A stretch of DNA of 64,000 nucleotides from Paramyrothecium sp. XJ0827 (Eukaryota; Ascomycota; Sordariomycetes; Hypocreales; Stachybotryaceae). Positions within the stretch are counted from its first letter, which is position 1, and the number at the start of each line of letters is the position of its first letter. The DNA is taken from the NCBI GenBank assembly GCA_020881915.1, contig JAJFPB010000008.1, forward strand, positions 2,108,001 to 2,172,000. The letters run 5' to 3'. The notes under the pieces are model-generated. The model saw only the letters and a program-made list of their open reading frames with translations, did not search any database and was not told the DNA's origin. The translations under genes and the position numbers were made by a program. Of this stretch, positions 22,126 to 34,264 are shown one piece after another.

Positions 22126-24716
22126 ATGAACCCCTCGAAGCTGTCTCCCATCGAGCCTGTCCGCACTGACTTGTCTTGCACGTTGTGCAGCCGACAATTC
22201 AGGAGATCAGAACATCTTCAGCGCCACCTTAGGATCCGTAAGGCCTTCCTCAGATGACCCTACAACGATCCGAATTACTTGCACGGGGTCTCTAACAAAG
22301 CTGCATCCGCGTTTGTAGACACGAAAGAGAAGCCATTTCAATGTCTTTGCGGAGCCGCGTTCGGGCGGCGAGACTTGCTGCGCAGGCATGAGCGCCTTGG
22401 CCGTCATCTGCCTGTTGAAGCCGTTGACCACAACAGGCCAACAAGCGACACAATCCCGCATGTCCGAGGTCGTGAGGCTCATGTCGTCGATGAAGGTCTG
22501 CCACTGCAGGATCGCCTTAGGTCATGCAACACAACACTTCCGCAAACGAACACGGTGTCGATAACTGCAGACGGTAAGCAGCAGGGTTGCGAGCGTACGG
22601 TTACGCTTCAGCTGATTAGGGTAACGTAGATCTTCCCAATGGGAACGAGGCGGACTACGACTTTGAAAGATCCACGCTTGAGTTTTCGGCATTCATCTCG
22701 ACAATGGGACTGGATATGGACTGCATGAACCCTCTCCCTGCGCAGCCTGTGATGGAAAATCCCAGCAATAACGGCGTCGCCGGCGACTTCGGATTTAATC
22801 ATGCTGCATGGAGGGATGTGGCCTGTCAGTCCCCCCGCCAAGACAATCCAAGGGCAATCCAGTACCCTCACAACACGTCTATCGACCCCTTCAGGGCCGA
22901 AGACACATTGCCCACTCCGGATAGTCAGACTCTGCCAATGACTCCGGACGAGGTCCCAAGGTCGCAACCAACTGTAGCGCGGTCGCCCTTCATCATGTCC
23001 GCGAGCTGTCACGACAACCTACGAGAGTCCTTGCGAAATACTTACGGCAACTTGGGGTCGTTCAAGCTTCCATCTTGTCACACTTTCACAAGATGTCTCT
23101 GGGCATGGCACGAAGTCTTGAGCAAGCATTTGCCGTTCATACACATCCCCTCGTTTCGTCTCGATGAATGCGACCCAGAGTATGTCTTGGCCCTTGCCGC
23201 AATGGGCGCACAACAACGGTTCGAATACAAAACTTCGAAGCCTCTTTTCAAAGCTGCAATGAGCATGTGCTTGGATCGCTTTGAAAGCTTAAACGATGGC
23301 CAAGTCTCTATTCCTGGTCAGGACAAAATCATCCCCCCCCCCAACAACTCCTCGAGCTTTCTTGAATCTAGCCAGGCCCCTCGTGCTCCTTCTCGCTTTC
23401 GCGAGTTGGGAGGGAGACCCGAAAACTGTTGCTGAGGTATTCACGCTCCGGGAATACCTCTTGCGATGCCTGAGTCAAGATGGTTTCACGGAGCCGTTCC
23501 CCCCTGACGCACCCGAATGGCTCGACTGGGCATCACAGGAGAGCGATCGACGTTTGAAACTGACCGCCTTCTGTTTCCTCAACTTCCTCACAATTGCTTA
23601 CAATCATCCTCCCAACCTCTTGGCCACCTCGGTATTTCTGAGATTGCCCTGCTCTTCGCAGGAATGGAATGCACAAAATGCATCCCAATGGGCTTTGCTT
23701 CACGGACAGCACAGTTTACAGATGGATTGTCAATCTGCGCTCTCATCACTTATTTCTGCAGGCACACCAAATGCCCAGCTATTACCAACGCCATCTCCAT
23801 TGGGAAGTTATGTGCTCATTCACCTCCTCCTACAACGCGTGTTTTTAGTTCGTCAACTCGTGCCTAACCCGCAAAGCATCTGCGGTCAGTCGCCAGCAGA
23901 GTTCGAGAAGTTGCGGTAAGCTCTCAACCAAGCACTTTTTAGCATCATTGCTTCACAAACGCGAATCTGATGTCTTGCTGTTAGGACGGGGTTATCAAGG
24001 TGGGCCGCTCTATGGCAACAAAATCCAGAATCTAGCTTGGACTTCAACAACGAGAATGGACCTATTCCGTTCACCTCAGTGGCCTTACTTAGCCTTGCGC
24101 ACGTCCGACTGCATTTTGACATAGGACCACGAAGGCTTTTAGAATTCAGAGACCCATTCCGAGTGGCGGCTGCCCTTTCAGAACCGCCAGAGGTTCCTAG
24201 GGGCCGAGAGATCACGCTCGCGCTCTTATACAGTATCCATTCTTTAAGTATCCCTGTGGGTTTGGGAGTCCAGTACATTGCGAGTGGCCATGGCCTGTTC
24301 TGAACCTGCCAGCATGCGCTGTATGCGCTGGAAAGTGCCGTTTTCCTGAGCCAATGGCTACGTATGGTCAGCTTGACCGTAGCAACCACACCATTAGATG
24401 GCAAGTTTAATCCTTGACTTAGATAAACCTCGCTAACGACCACGTTCTGAGACCAATAGTGCATGAAAGTCACGTCATGAAGAGCCTTGTCAAGGTTACC
24501 ACTGAGGCGTTTGCCTCTCTTGACATTGTTGGTGTCCAGGAGGAGAAAGTTTTAGAAGACCCTTTGTTACTAGGTCAAACAGTCATTGGTCTTTGGGCGC
24601 GAGTTTTTACAAGTGCAAGCCCTTGGCCTATATCTAGGATGGTTGGAGCAAGCTTGACAGTATATAAGGAGATGTTCTCGGCAAAGCACCATCTTGAGTT
24701 AATCACGTTCGTGTAG
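22126..24716 (+). pseudogene. C2H2 zinc-finger transcription factor, interrupted by an in-frame TGA
   Basis: Exons 22126-22237, 22319-22573, 22630-23316, 23372-23915 and 23985 onward join in frame. The fingers are CTLCSRQFRRSEHLQRH, then HTKEKPF, then CLCGAAFGRRDLLRRH. The fungal transcription factor domain follows (ARPLVLLLAFASWEGDP; PEWLDWASQESDRRLK). At 24301-24303 the frame reads TGA, where the flanking text (GVQYIASGHGLF, stop, TCQHALYALESAVFLSQW) continues the family pattern and Trp would be expected. Translation stays open afterwards and resumes in another exon ending at 24716 (VIGLWARVF). It is therefore probably a pseudogene or encodes a C-terminally truncated factor. The 23317-23371 intron contains a run of ten C and has a weak donor; a homopolymer frameshift is the alternative. 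It is similar in architecture to the factor at 409-3115. Confidence 0.72.
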
Positions 24717-24786
24717 AAAGACACATGGGCGTCGCAGATTGGGCGAGCTTGAATTAAACCGATGATGATTTCACCACACTCGTGTT

Positions 24787-26023
24787 CTATTTCCTAGTGT
24801 GTTTAATGTTCACAATGACCTTTCCAACGTGACTTCCCGCATAAAGAAAGTCGAATGCCTCTCGAGCATCTTCAAACTCAAACACCTTGTCGATTACGGG
24901 ACTGAGTTTCACTTTTTTCTCCTGAATGAAGGCGTTCATTTCCTTGAATTCCTTGACTGAACCAACGTAAATGCCACTGTAGGCCGGTCAGTGTTTAATT
25001 CGAGTTTTGGCAGCGTTGTGATGGGCTTACATGATGGTGGCTGCCTTGACGATCAAATTTGTGATCAGATCTGGCGCCAGGTCCGCTGTGTTTCCGCTAA
25101 GAAATCCGACACAGGATATCGTACCTCGGCGCCGAAGCATCGCCATGTCGTCGCTTATAGCCTGGCCGCCGATATTGTTCACGACAATGTCCACTCCGAG
25201 ACCACCAGTAAGACGCATCGCTTCTTCAACAACGTTGTGGGTTTTGTAGTTGATTGTCTCTATGGCGCCAGGCTCTCCCAGCAGCTTGATTTTCTCGAGC
25301 TTCTCATCAGAAGATGAAGTGATGATGGGACGGATCCCAGCAGCAAGACAGAGCAAGAGTGAGAACAAGCTGACGCCTCCAGTACCTGCGACCTTGTGTG
25401 TAAGCATGCTTTCAAAGAAATTCCGAGATGCCGATTACCCTGAAGAAGAGCCGTGTTGCCTTTGTTTGCTGTGTGAGGGAGCCGGAGAGAAGTCCACGCA
25501 GTGAGCCCAGCACACGTCAGTGTCGAGCCCTGCGAATATGGGGTCAGTTGAAGCTCGAGCGAAGCAAAGGGGTGTTAAGACAAACCTCTTCCCATGAGAG
25601 ATGAGTCAGCAAGGGAACGAGGACGCTCTGGTCGAAGACGGCATATTCTCTTAAAACGCCTGGCACTTCACCACCCAAAGCTGCCATCTCGCCTTTGTCG
25701 TCCGCGTTCATGTTGTTGAGATCGTACACGCACGAAACCCTGTCACCCTTCTTGCAGATCTGAACGGATTTACCAACCGCAACGACTTCTGCGGCGAAAT
25801 CTGAGCCCGTAATACCGCGTTCTTCAACTGGTTTGATATATCGCCCATGCAGCATAGCTACATCTCGAAAGTTCAAAGATACGGCATGTATCCGAATCAG
25901 CACGTCGTCCTGACCAAGACTCTCGGACTGAATATTGACTTCATTGGTCGTCATTTCGATGGTCAACGGGACTTCGCCTGTCGTCCGTCGCCATGCTCTA
26001 TAGGTGTCCGGGACCTTCGTCAT
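24787..26023 (-). CDS. Medium-chain dehydrogenase/reductase, zinc-independent quinone-oxidoreductase type
   Basis: Four exons run from the ATG at 26023 (MTKVPDTYRAWRR) to a stop at 24787. Landmarks are VSLNFRDVAMLHGRY, GSDFAAEVVAVGKSV, then (second exon) LTCAGLTAWTSLR, and the Rossmann motif VAGTGGVSLFSLLLCLAAG. VIDKVFEFEDAREAFDFL and HVGKVIVNIK are near the end. The four-Cys zinc lobe and the catalytic Cys/His of classical alcohol dehydrogenases are missing, so it should use NADPH without zinc. It resembles the yeast zinc-type alcohol dehydrogenase-like proteins. It is cytosolic by inference; the substrate is unknown. It ends 70 bp from the broken C2H2 gene, tail to tail. Confidence 0.85.
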
Positions 26024-27058
26024 TTTCGCCCAGAGTTTGCGTTGTTGCCGTGAACAGATGCTAACAAGAAAAAGCTAGCGTGGATGTAGAACCCTCAATG
26101 AGCTTGACTGCGATCAACATTCGTACGAAGTATGATTTAGGTGTCTAAAATACAAGATGCTCAGTCCTATATAAATCTTTCAGAGGTCCTTGTACTCTCA
26201 GATTTTGATTTGCAATGACGTTGATTCTTCTCGAATATAGTTAAGATAATCCACCTACCCCCAACCCCAACTCCAACCCCCACCCCAAATTTTTGACGTA
26301 CTCCCCAACCCCAACCCCAAAATACTCCACTACATTTAGCACTTTAGAGCCTGAAGCCTCTGTATGTCCGCTTGTGACGTCTTTCTCAGCTGAGCTCGGA
26401 AGTGTCCGAGACTCGGAAGGCGATTACAGGTCCGGCAAGTAGATCCTGTCGAGAAAGATCGCAATATTTCCATACATCTTAGCGAACTCCCCGAGTATAC
26501 TCCATACTTAGAATACTATAAAGGTTTGACCACTGGAGAACTAGTGCTACCGGCAAAACTTTTTGCGCTGATGTGATTCCAACCATCCTACCATCGAGTC
26601 GCATACTAAAGTGATTTGCACTACATGATGCCGAGCGCTTACATTCTAACTAAAGCTCTTGGACCCATTTCCTCGCTCAAGCAGTTTAGCCCACCGATAC
26701 AGCATCATTCTGTTATAAGGGGGTGGAATTAGTGGATAGTGTGCGGCGTCGCGGAGCGGAGCGGAGCGGACTTTTGAAGAGAGAGTCTGAGAAGCGGAAT
26801 GGAAAATGCATAAACCTAATGAGATTCGTCAAAGACGGAGAGGAGTTGTCTCCGTGGCCCCGTGCATGACTTACAAGCATTCTAGGCCATCTTCAGGACC
26901 CTGTTAAAACTGTCCCGCACAAGACTAGTTTAGACGCCGAGAAAAGGTATATAAGATGGTACGCCTTTGTAGTTGTGATTCAACACTCAAGCAGTCGTTT
27001 ATTATTAACGTCCCTTTTCAACATACCTCTCTGATCCTAAGCCCCGTCAACAAGCGCC
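26024..27058. promoter_or_regulatory. Divergent promoter with C-rich tracts, GCGGA repeats and a TATA box
   Basis: This region separates the MDR and NmrA-like genes. Two C-rich blocks of CCCCAA-type units lie at about 26263-26286 and 26302-26320; the opposite strand has several runs of four or more G, so a G-quadruplex is possible. Four tandem GCGGA units are at 26751-26770. TATATAAG at 26948-26955 lies about 105 bp before the NmrA-like ATG and is a good core-promoter candidate. A second TATA-like site is near 26166 for the minus-strand gene. Confidence 0.5.
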
Positions 27059-28140
27059 ATGTCCGTTATCGCTGTAGCAGGAGGCACAGGCCATGTTGGT
27101 CGTGCTATTGTCGATGCTCTCAACGCTGCTGGTCGTTTTACCGTCCTCGTGCTAGCACGAGAGGCAGGTGCATAGTAAGGTCTCTTGGCCGTTCGAGCAC
27201 TAACATGTATATTCGTAGTCTTCCGAAGCCCAAGAGCAGAAAATTGGCTCCAAGATTGTTGCAGTTGATTACAGCGATGTCTCAAGCATCATCGCGACAT
27301 TGGAAACCAATCAAGTCAACATTCTCATCTCGACGTTACCCTCGATGGAGAGCATTGCACCGGAAGTTGCACTTATCGAAGCAGCAGAGAAGTCCGTGAC
27401 GACAAAGCGCTTCATTCCCAGTATATGGAGCGTCCCGTTCTCCAAGAGGTATGTTGTCTAACATCCCTTCCTTCCTAGTGCGTCACGAGGCCATCTCAAT
27501 TCTTCGAGCTAATATATTCTTTAGCATGATTGAGCTCATCCCGCTCGCTAAACGTAAGCTTGACGCCCTTGCCGCACTTGAGAAGACGTCCTCTCTGGAA
27601 TACTCGAGAGTGTATACTGGCTACTTCATCGACTATTACGTCGTGCCACATGTCAAATCGTACGTGCCACACTTGCCACTCGCGATCGACCTGGAAAGCA
27701 ATACGGCTGCCATTCCAGGATCTGGAGATGTTCCGGTCGCTTTTACGCATACATGGGACATTGCAACGTTCATTGCTGCCTATGTAGAGAAGCCTGTCTG
27801 GGAAAAAGATGTGTACATTATTGGCGACAAGGTAACTCTCAATGAGTTCGTCGCGATTGCGGAGGAGGTGAAAGGGGCAAAGTTTACCGTAACATATGAT
27901 TCGATCGAGAAACTTCGCGCGGGTCATGTGACAGAACTACCTTCACACCTGGCCGCATACTCTGTTCTGCCAAAGCCACTATTGCAGAGTTTCTCCATTG
28001 CTTTCGGAATTATATTCGAGGAGGGCGTCTTTAACCTTACGCCTCCTAGAACCCTCAACCAGGAGTTCCCGGAAATCAAGGCACGTACTATTCGGGAAGT
28101 TGTTACTGCTGCCTGGAAGAAGCAGAATACTGAGGTTTGA
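27059..28140 (+). CDS. NmrA-like / isoflavone-reductase-like NAD(P)-binding protein
   Basis: Exons 27059-27167, 27229-27448 and 27525-28140 give 945 nt, 314 residues. The start MSVIAVAGGTGHVGRAIVDAL contains the GxxGxxG dinucleotide-binding motif. Next come KIVAVDYSDVSSI, ILISTLPSM and KRFIPSIWSVPF, the family landmarks, and then the substrate part (EYSRVYTGYFIDYY). It belongs to the atypical short-chain dehydrogenases of the NmrA/CipA type, which act as NAD(P)H-dependent reductases or redox sensors; the substrate is unknown. It is cytosolic by inference. The first intron has a CTAAC branch point, and the joins are in phase. Confidence 0.87.
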
Positions 28141-29080
28141 GATGGGGGTTATTTATGTAACTACTTTTCAATGGTAACTTACTTTGTTACGGTAGAGAAT
28201 TAACGGGGTCAGTTAGGTAGAAGATGCACCAATTTCTATCGCTTGTTACCCTATTTCACAGAGACTGAAACTTGCCAGCTTCGGGGTTTCGCCCGCGCAG
28301 CGCTGTTGAATACCTGCAGACAGTATGGCGGCACGTGATAGATAGTTAAGCTGAGAGCGTCAACACAATGACATTTACTATTACGCATGTCCAGCACAGG
28401 GGTAGACCCGATCACAACTGATGACTGGCGTCACCCAGCACGCCAATGGGGAATTTGGGGCTCCACACGACTTAGAGCTAGCAATGAGATCAAGAAAAGA
28501 CGATAACGATTATGTTCATGATGACAATCCTGGGAGACCGAGGACGGGGTTTCCTCTGTTGGTAATTGCCTGCCGCCTTCCGCTTGAAGTGATGCTTTAT
28601 CCCGAGCGAGTCACGTCGGATGGAGAAATCGGACAAAAGGCTGAGCCCCTCATTGGCTAGGAACGGAGATACCTTGCCCTCCTCAATTTGTCATGTCCGA
28701 CTGGCTAACTCGTATTGGTAGACCCGCCAGCCCATGTCCGATTCCGAGCCGCACCGCCTCCACCAACATCCGGTTCCGCCCCGTACAACGGGCGGTCATT
28801 GTCTTATACGGGAAATACAGGGATAATCAAGGCGGCGCATTACGTATCTCTGCATGAATCGAGTTGTTCGTGATTAGAACCGTTAATGTCGGAGATTGAG
28901 ACAAAATAAATACATTGCATTGGAATCCTGCCTCGATCATTTCCCCTGCTCACCTCATCTCCAATTACGAGACATCCGATACTTCCCTGCGTAAAGGTGT
29001 CACTTTATCCACAGCTTCGAGAATAAGCTTGGACCTTATTACTGCCCAAAAGTCTCAACGCCGCACTTAAAACCTTCCCG
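28141..29080. other. Intergenic region, nothing recognised
   Basis: This 940-bp region precedes the arrestin gene and should hold its promoter. A short frame at 28421-28660 has no recognisable content. No repeat or RNA gene is seen. Confidence 0.5.
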
Positions 29081-30367
29081 ATGCGATCCTTCCTAGCACG
29101 CGTGGGGGGTACTCCTCGAATCAGCGTCAAGATAAGGTACATCTCTCGCCCGCTCCCCGGGATGCCAGCTAACTTGTCTAGACCCGAGCGCGACTACGTA
29201 TTTCTCAGCGGCCATGGAGACGAGGCAAGGGGTGACTACCTCCGTGGCAAGGTTATTCTATTCGTCGCCAAGGGCGAAACCGTCAAAGGAGTCCAGATGA
29301 AGATGGTGTCTCGACTCATTCAAGAGTTAGTCGAGAGACCTAAAGTCCGACCCCTTCACTGCTGACATATAACCACCCTTGCTTACAGGCACTCTGATGA
29401 TCCGGCCGAATGGACGTTTGAGGAGTCCGTACTTCATCAATGGGATCCTCTCATGATCGACAATCGCGATAGCCGCTCATCGTGGCACGGAACAACATAT
29501 GAATGGCCCTTCGAACTCTTGATACCCGGTAACCAGAAGGAATCCTTCCGAGGCTGCCGCCAATGCAGCTTCAGCTACAGGCTGGAGGGCTCAGCCATCG
29601 GTGGCTCCGCGTCCGACAAGATCCTATCATTCGTCCCGATCCGAGTCACGCGAGGCCCCGAGTCTTCCTCGTACGAGCTTATGGACCCCATAACAAGCCA
29701 CGGCAAATGGGCTGGCAAGACAGAGTACACGGCTTCTATCTACCACCAGGCCATCGCTCTGGGAGGGCTGATCCCCGTGGAAGCGCAAATCGCCAAACTC
29801 GACTCCGATGTCACGGTCACCAAGGCCCGATTCTACCTCCGCGAGATGCACACAGCACGGGATGAAAGTGTAGCGGATGCGGCAGTAGACTACTTCCAGA
29901 GGATAGTGACTGAATGGCCGCTGGACGTGGGCGAGAAGGATCGCCAGATCCATTGCTGGCAGCAGTGCTTGGAATTACCCAAAGTGGTCAGCCAATGCTC
30001 TCCAGACTTCTCCGTGCGCGGAGTCACCAGCAGTCACACACTGCACTTTGCAGCCACCTTGTCGACGGGTGACACTGAGATGGAGGTATGTTAATCTATC
30101 CGAGATACCGCAAGCTGGCACTGACACTTGAGTTAGTACGAATCATCAATGCCCATCACCCTGTTCGTCTCACCGGAATTGCCAATTACCGGATGGGACT
30201 ACTTCGAGTACAGCAAGGAAAAGGCCACCAAGGAGGTCCTGGCAATACTATCGGAGGGGATCCAGGCGCCGCCGGAGTATTGCAAGGGCGGCTATTGCAC
30301 TGATGAATTCGATCGTATACCTGACACTCCTCCGCCGACTTACACATCAGCGATCCGTTCGAACTAA
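29081..30367 (+). CDS. Alpha-arrestin (ART-like ubiquitin-ligase adaptor) with PY motifs
   Basis: Four exons; the introns begin at the GT after ISVKI, after RLIQE and after DTEME. The protein is about 370 residues. The N-terminal arrestin domain includes DYVFLSGHGDEARGDYLRG, then HSDDPAEWTFEESVL and WPFELLIPG. The C-terminal arrestin domain includes GLIPVEAQIAKLDSD. The tail carries PPEY and PPPTY, ligands for the WW domains of Rsp5/NEDD4-type ubiquitin ligases. By family it recruits the ligase to plasma-membrane transporters to trigger endocytosis in response to nutrients. Two sugar carriers lie in the same window, but a direct link is only a guess. The predicted splice joins restore the arrestin fold in each case. 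Confidence 0.85.
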
Positions 30368-31007
30368 CGGAGAATGACGAGAGATGGAAGGCGGTTGACG
30401 TGAGATGCGGCTACTAGAATGATTATTAAAGATATAGAATACCCCATCAGTTTGCAATGATTTAGTTATGAAAATATACCCTGGTTTAGTGTCTTAGTAA
30501 AACGCGGGCAATGGTTCCGTTTCGTGAGTGTGCCTGAGAGACGAGTATTTGCCGCCGAGAATTGCTGTACCACTTAGCTGAATTTGAATAATTACTCGGG
30601 AAAGAGCTCCACGAATTGACTTCAATCTGGATACTTCTCTCTAACGACTTGCCACAGCGCAGGCGAGACCCGTTGCTTCACGCCAGGCAAGCCGGCACCG
30701 GAGAGTGCACAGGATCTACTGGTACATGATTCCTACATCCCGCGGACGTGGCTACTGTATTTTCCATTTTTTCCCTGTTGCAGCGAAACTCATCTATGGC
30801 ACCTAAATAACGTCCCATGTACAAATTGCTGGTCGCTATAATTTCACATTCGGAATTAAGAGCTCCGGTCTGAAGCACAACTCCGTTGTGCTCAAATCAC
30901 GCACAAGAACTTCATAAATGTCACTAATTCGTTCGCATTGGTATCAGTTAAAAAGCAGCTTCTATACATGATCCAGCTCTCCTTATCCATCGGCTTTCTC
31001 TCATGTT
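30368..31007. other. Intergenic region between convergent genes
   Basis: This 640-bp region lies between the arrestin and Zn2Cys6 gene 3' ends. I see no supported gene or repeat. Confidence 0.5.
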
Positions 31008-32980
31008 CATGTTCCCGCTGTTGCAGTCATAGGACCATCCGTCTGCGGAGTGAAGTCGCCATCCCAAAAGTCCTATTTGTGCCAGAGTTAGTCTCTACTA
31101 CATGAACATTCAAATGTCTCTGCTTACCCAGCCAAGATCATCCGGTCTGAACCAATCGATGTTGCAGATCCAGTCGTCAAATCTGGTCTCGACAGTCTCT
31201 TGCGCGGGAGTCGGCGCAGGGTCCCTTCGAGTAAGACGTGATCTTTGTACAAAGTCAGATTCTGTCAAGGTCAGGAATTGGGAACAACTCACTGTAGATG
31301 GCGCATGATGTTGTATACGGTCCCGCAAGCCGGGCTGGCTCCTCGCAGTTTTTCTAGCCGAAGCACAGTGGCGTCTATGACAGATATGTGCTCGCTGAGC
31401 TCGGATCCGTGCACGGGATCAAGCATACAAGACGTCAGCGCAACCACCCCGTGAAGCGCAATGCAGCTGATGGTCCCTTTGACCAACCAGCGGTAGCACT
31501 TCAGCCGCGGCAGCTCGCAGAGTTGACGGTGTATATCCATCAGTGCCAGGCTCGACTTGACACACCTATCTCTGGATTGAGCGCGAAACCGGCCTTGGGA
31601 GGACCGGGAATTGTGCCAAGGGCGATGGAGGAGGAGGTAAAGTTGGTGTGCGTATATTTGCACGATGCACCAATGCGCGTAGCCGGCAGTGTCCAAGATG
31701 CTTCGAGCGCCGTCGACAAGGTACGCAGAGTCCCATCTCTGCTGCTCCGCTGACACCGCGGAATCAAGCCGGACCAGCGACTCCTCGTCGTTCAACCGGT
31801 CTGGGCTCGTAATGAAGTTGCATATGTCGTTCGAAAGTCGGAACAGCTGAAGCTGAAATCTCATGTACGACATCTGGGTTAACTCCGTCGTTGTGCCGTT
31901 GCCTGGCCGTGTCAATATGGTGTTTTCCAAGATATCAGCGTCGTTCACGTCGGCTGGCATCGGAGCCTTCATGTTCCACAGGTAAGTCATGTCCGTGTCT
32001 CGGAAAAGTAGTGCTTGGTCCATGTGCAGGAACAAGACGCCCGCCCAGCAGCGACGGCGCCTTTCTCTTTCGATACATTGCGGATCGTTGAAGTCAACAT
32101 GGCACCGGAGGGCGATGGCGATGTTGAGCGCGTTGCCCAAGAGCGCCCAGCCATATTCTGCTCCTTCGATATCCGTGATGGTTGAGACCAGGATAAGCAA
32201 TGTTTCGAGGGTGTTGAGGTTGTGTCGGACGAGGAACTGGTCCTGGGCCAGGGACATCATCGCGGCATTGCGGTACTGCTGCGACAGGGCGGATAGATCG
32301 CGAGGCATGGGTTGGTCAAGCCATAAGTCCGATAAGCCGTGATCGGTGGGGGGTGTCGTCTTGAGGGTCAAGGAACAGATAGCGAAGAGCAACGCCAACC
32401 AGGCCAGGTCTACTTGTCGAGGATTTGCCAAGAAGGCCGAGTATTGCTTCTGGAATGTCGGGCCGTGCAATATTCGGAACAAGGAACAAATGTTTGCGAA
32501 GTAGCGGGAAACCAGATACTCGACAACGGTGTCGGGGGGCAACATGCCCAGCAGCTCCATGATCTCTACTTTGGGCCCAAAGGACAACGTACAGGAGACG
32601 GCAGTCGAAGAGGTTGGAGGATTTTTGTTGATGGGCGGCCGGCGCAGGATATTGTCCCAGCGCCGATGGATCGGTTCCGGGCTTGGACTGCGGCTCAAAG
32701 ACGGATCGGGCGGCGAGACCAGCTGCTCCTGCGACTGCGGGACAGGCTGGACCACGGAGTGCCGAGTCCTCCTGCGTCGAGAGCCGCCCGTGGCTTCGGT
32801 ACCGCTGCCATAGGCGCACTGGCTCTGCCAGCCTCGTTTCAAGCAGGTGTTGCAGGGCAGTTGACGGTCACAGCGGAGCTTCGAGTGCCTGCAGGGCTCG
32901 CAATTCAAGGGCTTGCGACGCCGCCTGGAGTTGGGGTCCGCCCCGAGGGAAGTGACGCTGCTCGGACTTGACTGATGCAT
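31008..32980 (-). CDS. Zn(II)2Cys6 transcription factor
   Basis: The first exon runs from the ATG at 32980 (MHQSSPSSVTSLGAD) to about 31290. Two short exons follow: one ends FRPDDLGW, and the last encodes DFWDGDFTPQTDG with a stop at 31008. The frame is open a little upstream of 32980 but lacks an ATG. The zinc cluster CEPCRHSKLRCDRQLPC then CLKRGWQSQC is near residues 25-57. The fungal transcription factor domain (LAWLALLFAICSLTL, then RRRRCWAGVLFLHMDQALLFRD) spans the middle. It is a nuclear regulator by family; the target is unknown. It has no obvious pathway partner beside it. Confidence 0.87.
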
Positions 32981-33089
32981 TTTTTCCTTTTCCCCAGATT
33001 TGGTTTCATGCACAGATTGAATGTTGTCGGGACGCAAGGCAGGGTTCGGAGAAGAGGAGCCCTGGTGTTGACGTGATAACACAGATGTG

Positions 33090-33126
33090 AAGTCGGAGTC
33101 GGAGTCGGAGTCGGAATCGGAATCGG
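33090..33126. repeat. Hexanucleotide tandem repeat (GGAGTC/GGAATC)n
   Basis: Four units of AGTCGG are followed by two of AATCGG, about 110-150 bp upstream of the Zn2Cys6 start codon. It lies in an open frame without ATG, so it is probably 5' untranslated or promoter sequence. Such simple repeats vary in length between strains. Confidence 0.8.
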
Positions 33127-33841
33127 TAGAAGAGTTGGACTTCGGGCGCTGACTAAGGGGCGCCTTACCTTAGCTACCCTATAGGGGAGGAGACTGTGAC
33201 CCGGCTGGAGGTGAAATGCTGAGGGGCTGTTGGCTGAAGGCGTCTCAGTCCGATGCGAACTTCCGGTAAAGTCTGAGCGTCGCCCTGACGAAATCACACT
33301 GCAGATAGCAACGAGTTATGGGGTTGTCTTTAACCTTGGATACGAATCTATCTTCGGCTTCACAGCCTACAAACGTTATCCTGATTTAGAGGCTATCATG
33401 GCTACTTGAGCAGCAGGTTGAACAGCCTAAGTACCATCTCGGTGATATTTTACGAGGAAAATAAAAAGGAAAGAAAAAGAAAATAAACTTGGAAGGAATC
33501 TAGGGAGGGCTTTTATCACCAGGTCATCGAGGGGAAATGAATGTCTTACTCTATTTACCAAGACTCAATGGCTAACCACGCTGACGACTGATATGATGAA
33601 GACACAGCATTGTCAACTGCAGATTTAGAATGCTACTCTCCGTCAGTGGATGTAAAAAAGCTGTGCATCCAAGCTTGTCAAATCTCTAGCTGATGTCCTG
33701 TCTCGACTGAGTGTGGTACAACAAGAATGAAACTCAAGCATCTGCCTTGCTATTGATCGACGGGCGATTGTCTAACACACGAACACGAACCGTACATCCA
33801 GCAGCAGTACTTTGATCGAAAACCCAGCCGCATTCCCAGGA
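33127..33841. other. Intergenic region, nothing recognised
   Basis: This region lies upstream of the Zn2Cys6 gene and downstream of the small membrane-protein gene. No coding sequence or repeat is supported. Confidence 0.5.
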
Positions 33842-34264
33842 TCAGAGTTCGCGGCTTCTGGGCTTATCAGATTTAGGACCTTGCGTCCAGCCAAAATATC
33901 CTGTTGCGCCAAACGCAAATGAGCCGAACAGACGCACCCAAGCCCATTGCGGGTTGTCACCGTAGAACCAGACTACCAAAAAGTCATTGAGGCCAAGGAA
34001 GGCCGTGCCCATGAGAAGGGTGTCGCAGACAGCATATTGCCTTCTCCAGTAGAAGGTATGCATAAGGAGGCCGAGAAGGATAATGCGACCCTGACCTGCC
34101 ATCCAGACGGGCCAAGTCTCGGGAACATTGGCAATGCTCGGTGGCAGACCATACAGCTCAATGAGGCTTCCGGCCCCCTTGAGGGGCGTCAAGATGGCGC
34201 CGATGCAGGTAGAGCAAGCGAAGTAAAGAGCCGGGATATGCGACAGACGGAAACCCTGGAACAT
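33842..34264 (-). CDS. Small four-helix integral membrane protein, DUF4267-like
   Basis: A single exon of 140 residues starts at the ATG at 34264 (MFQGFRLSHIPALYFA). Four hydrophobic stretches are visible: about residues 8-28, 52-70, 78-98 and 108-126. They are separated by short polar loops (MHTFYWRRQ; WFYGDNPQWAW), and the protein ends in a basic tail (KSDKPRSREL). The pattern matches the uncharacterised fungal DUF4267 family. Function is unknown; membrane location is inferred from the helices. Confidence 0.75.
   Translation of the reverse strand: MFQGFRLSHIPALYFACSTCIGAILTPLKGAGSLIELYGLPPSIANVPETWPVWMAGQGRIILLGLLMHTFYWRRQYAVCDTLLMGTAFLGLNDFLVVWFYGDNPQWAWVRLFGSFAFGATGYFGWTQGPKSDKPRSREL

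Noticed and set aside
23333..23342. Run of ten C as a certain frameshift in C2H2 factor 2
   Set aside because: A GT-AG intron at 23317-23371 restores the frame equally well, so a frameshift is not required.
26263..26322. C-rich repeats as an internal telomere
   Set aside because: Units are CCCCAA-like and irregular, not the CCCTAA of filamentous ascomycetes.
32339..32971. Plus-strand frame opposite the Zn2Cys6 factor
   Set aside because: Overlaps the zinc cluster exon antisense and has no recognisable content.
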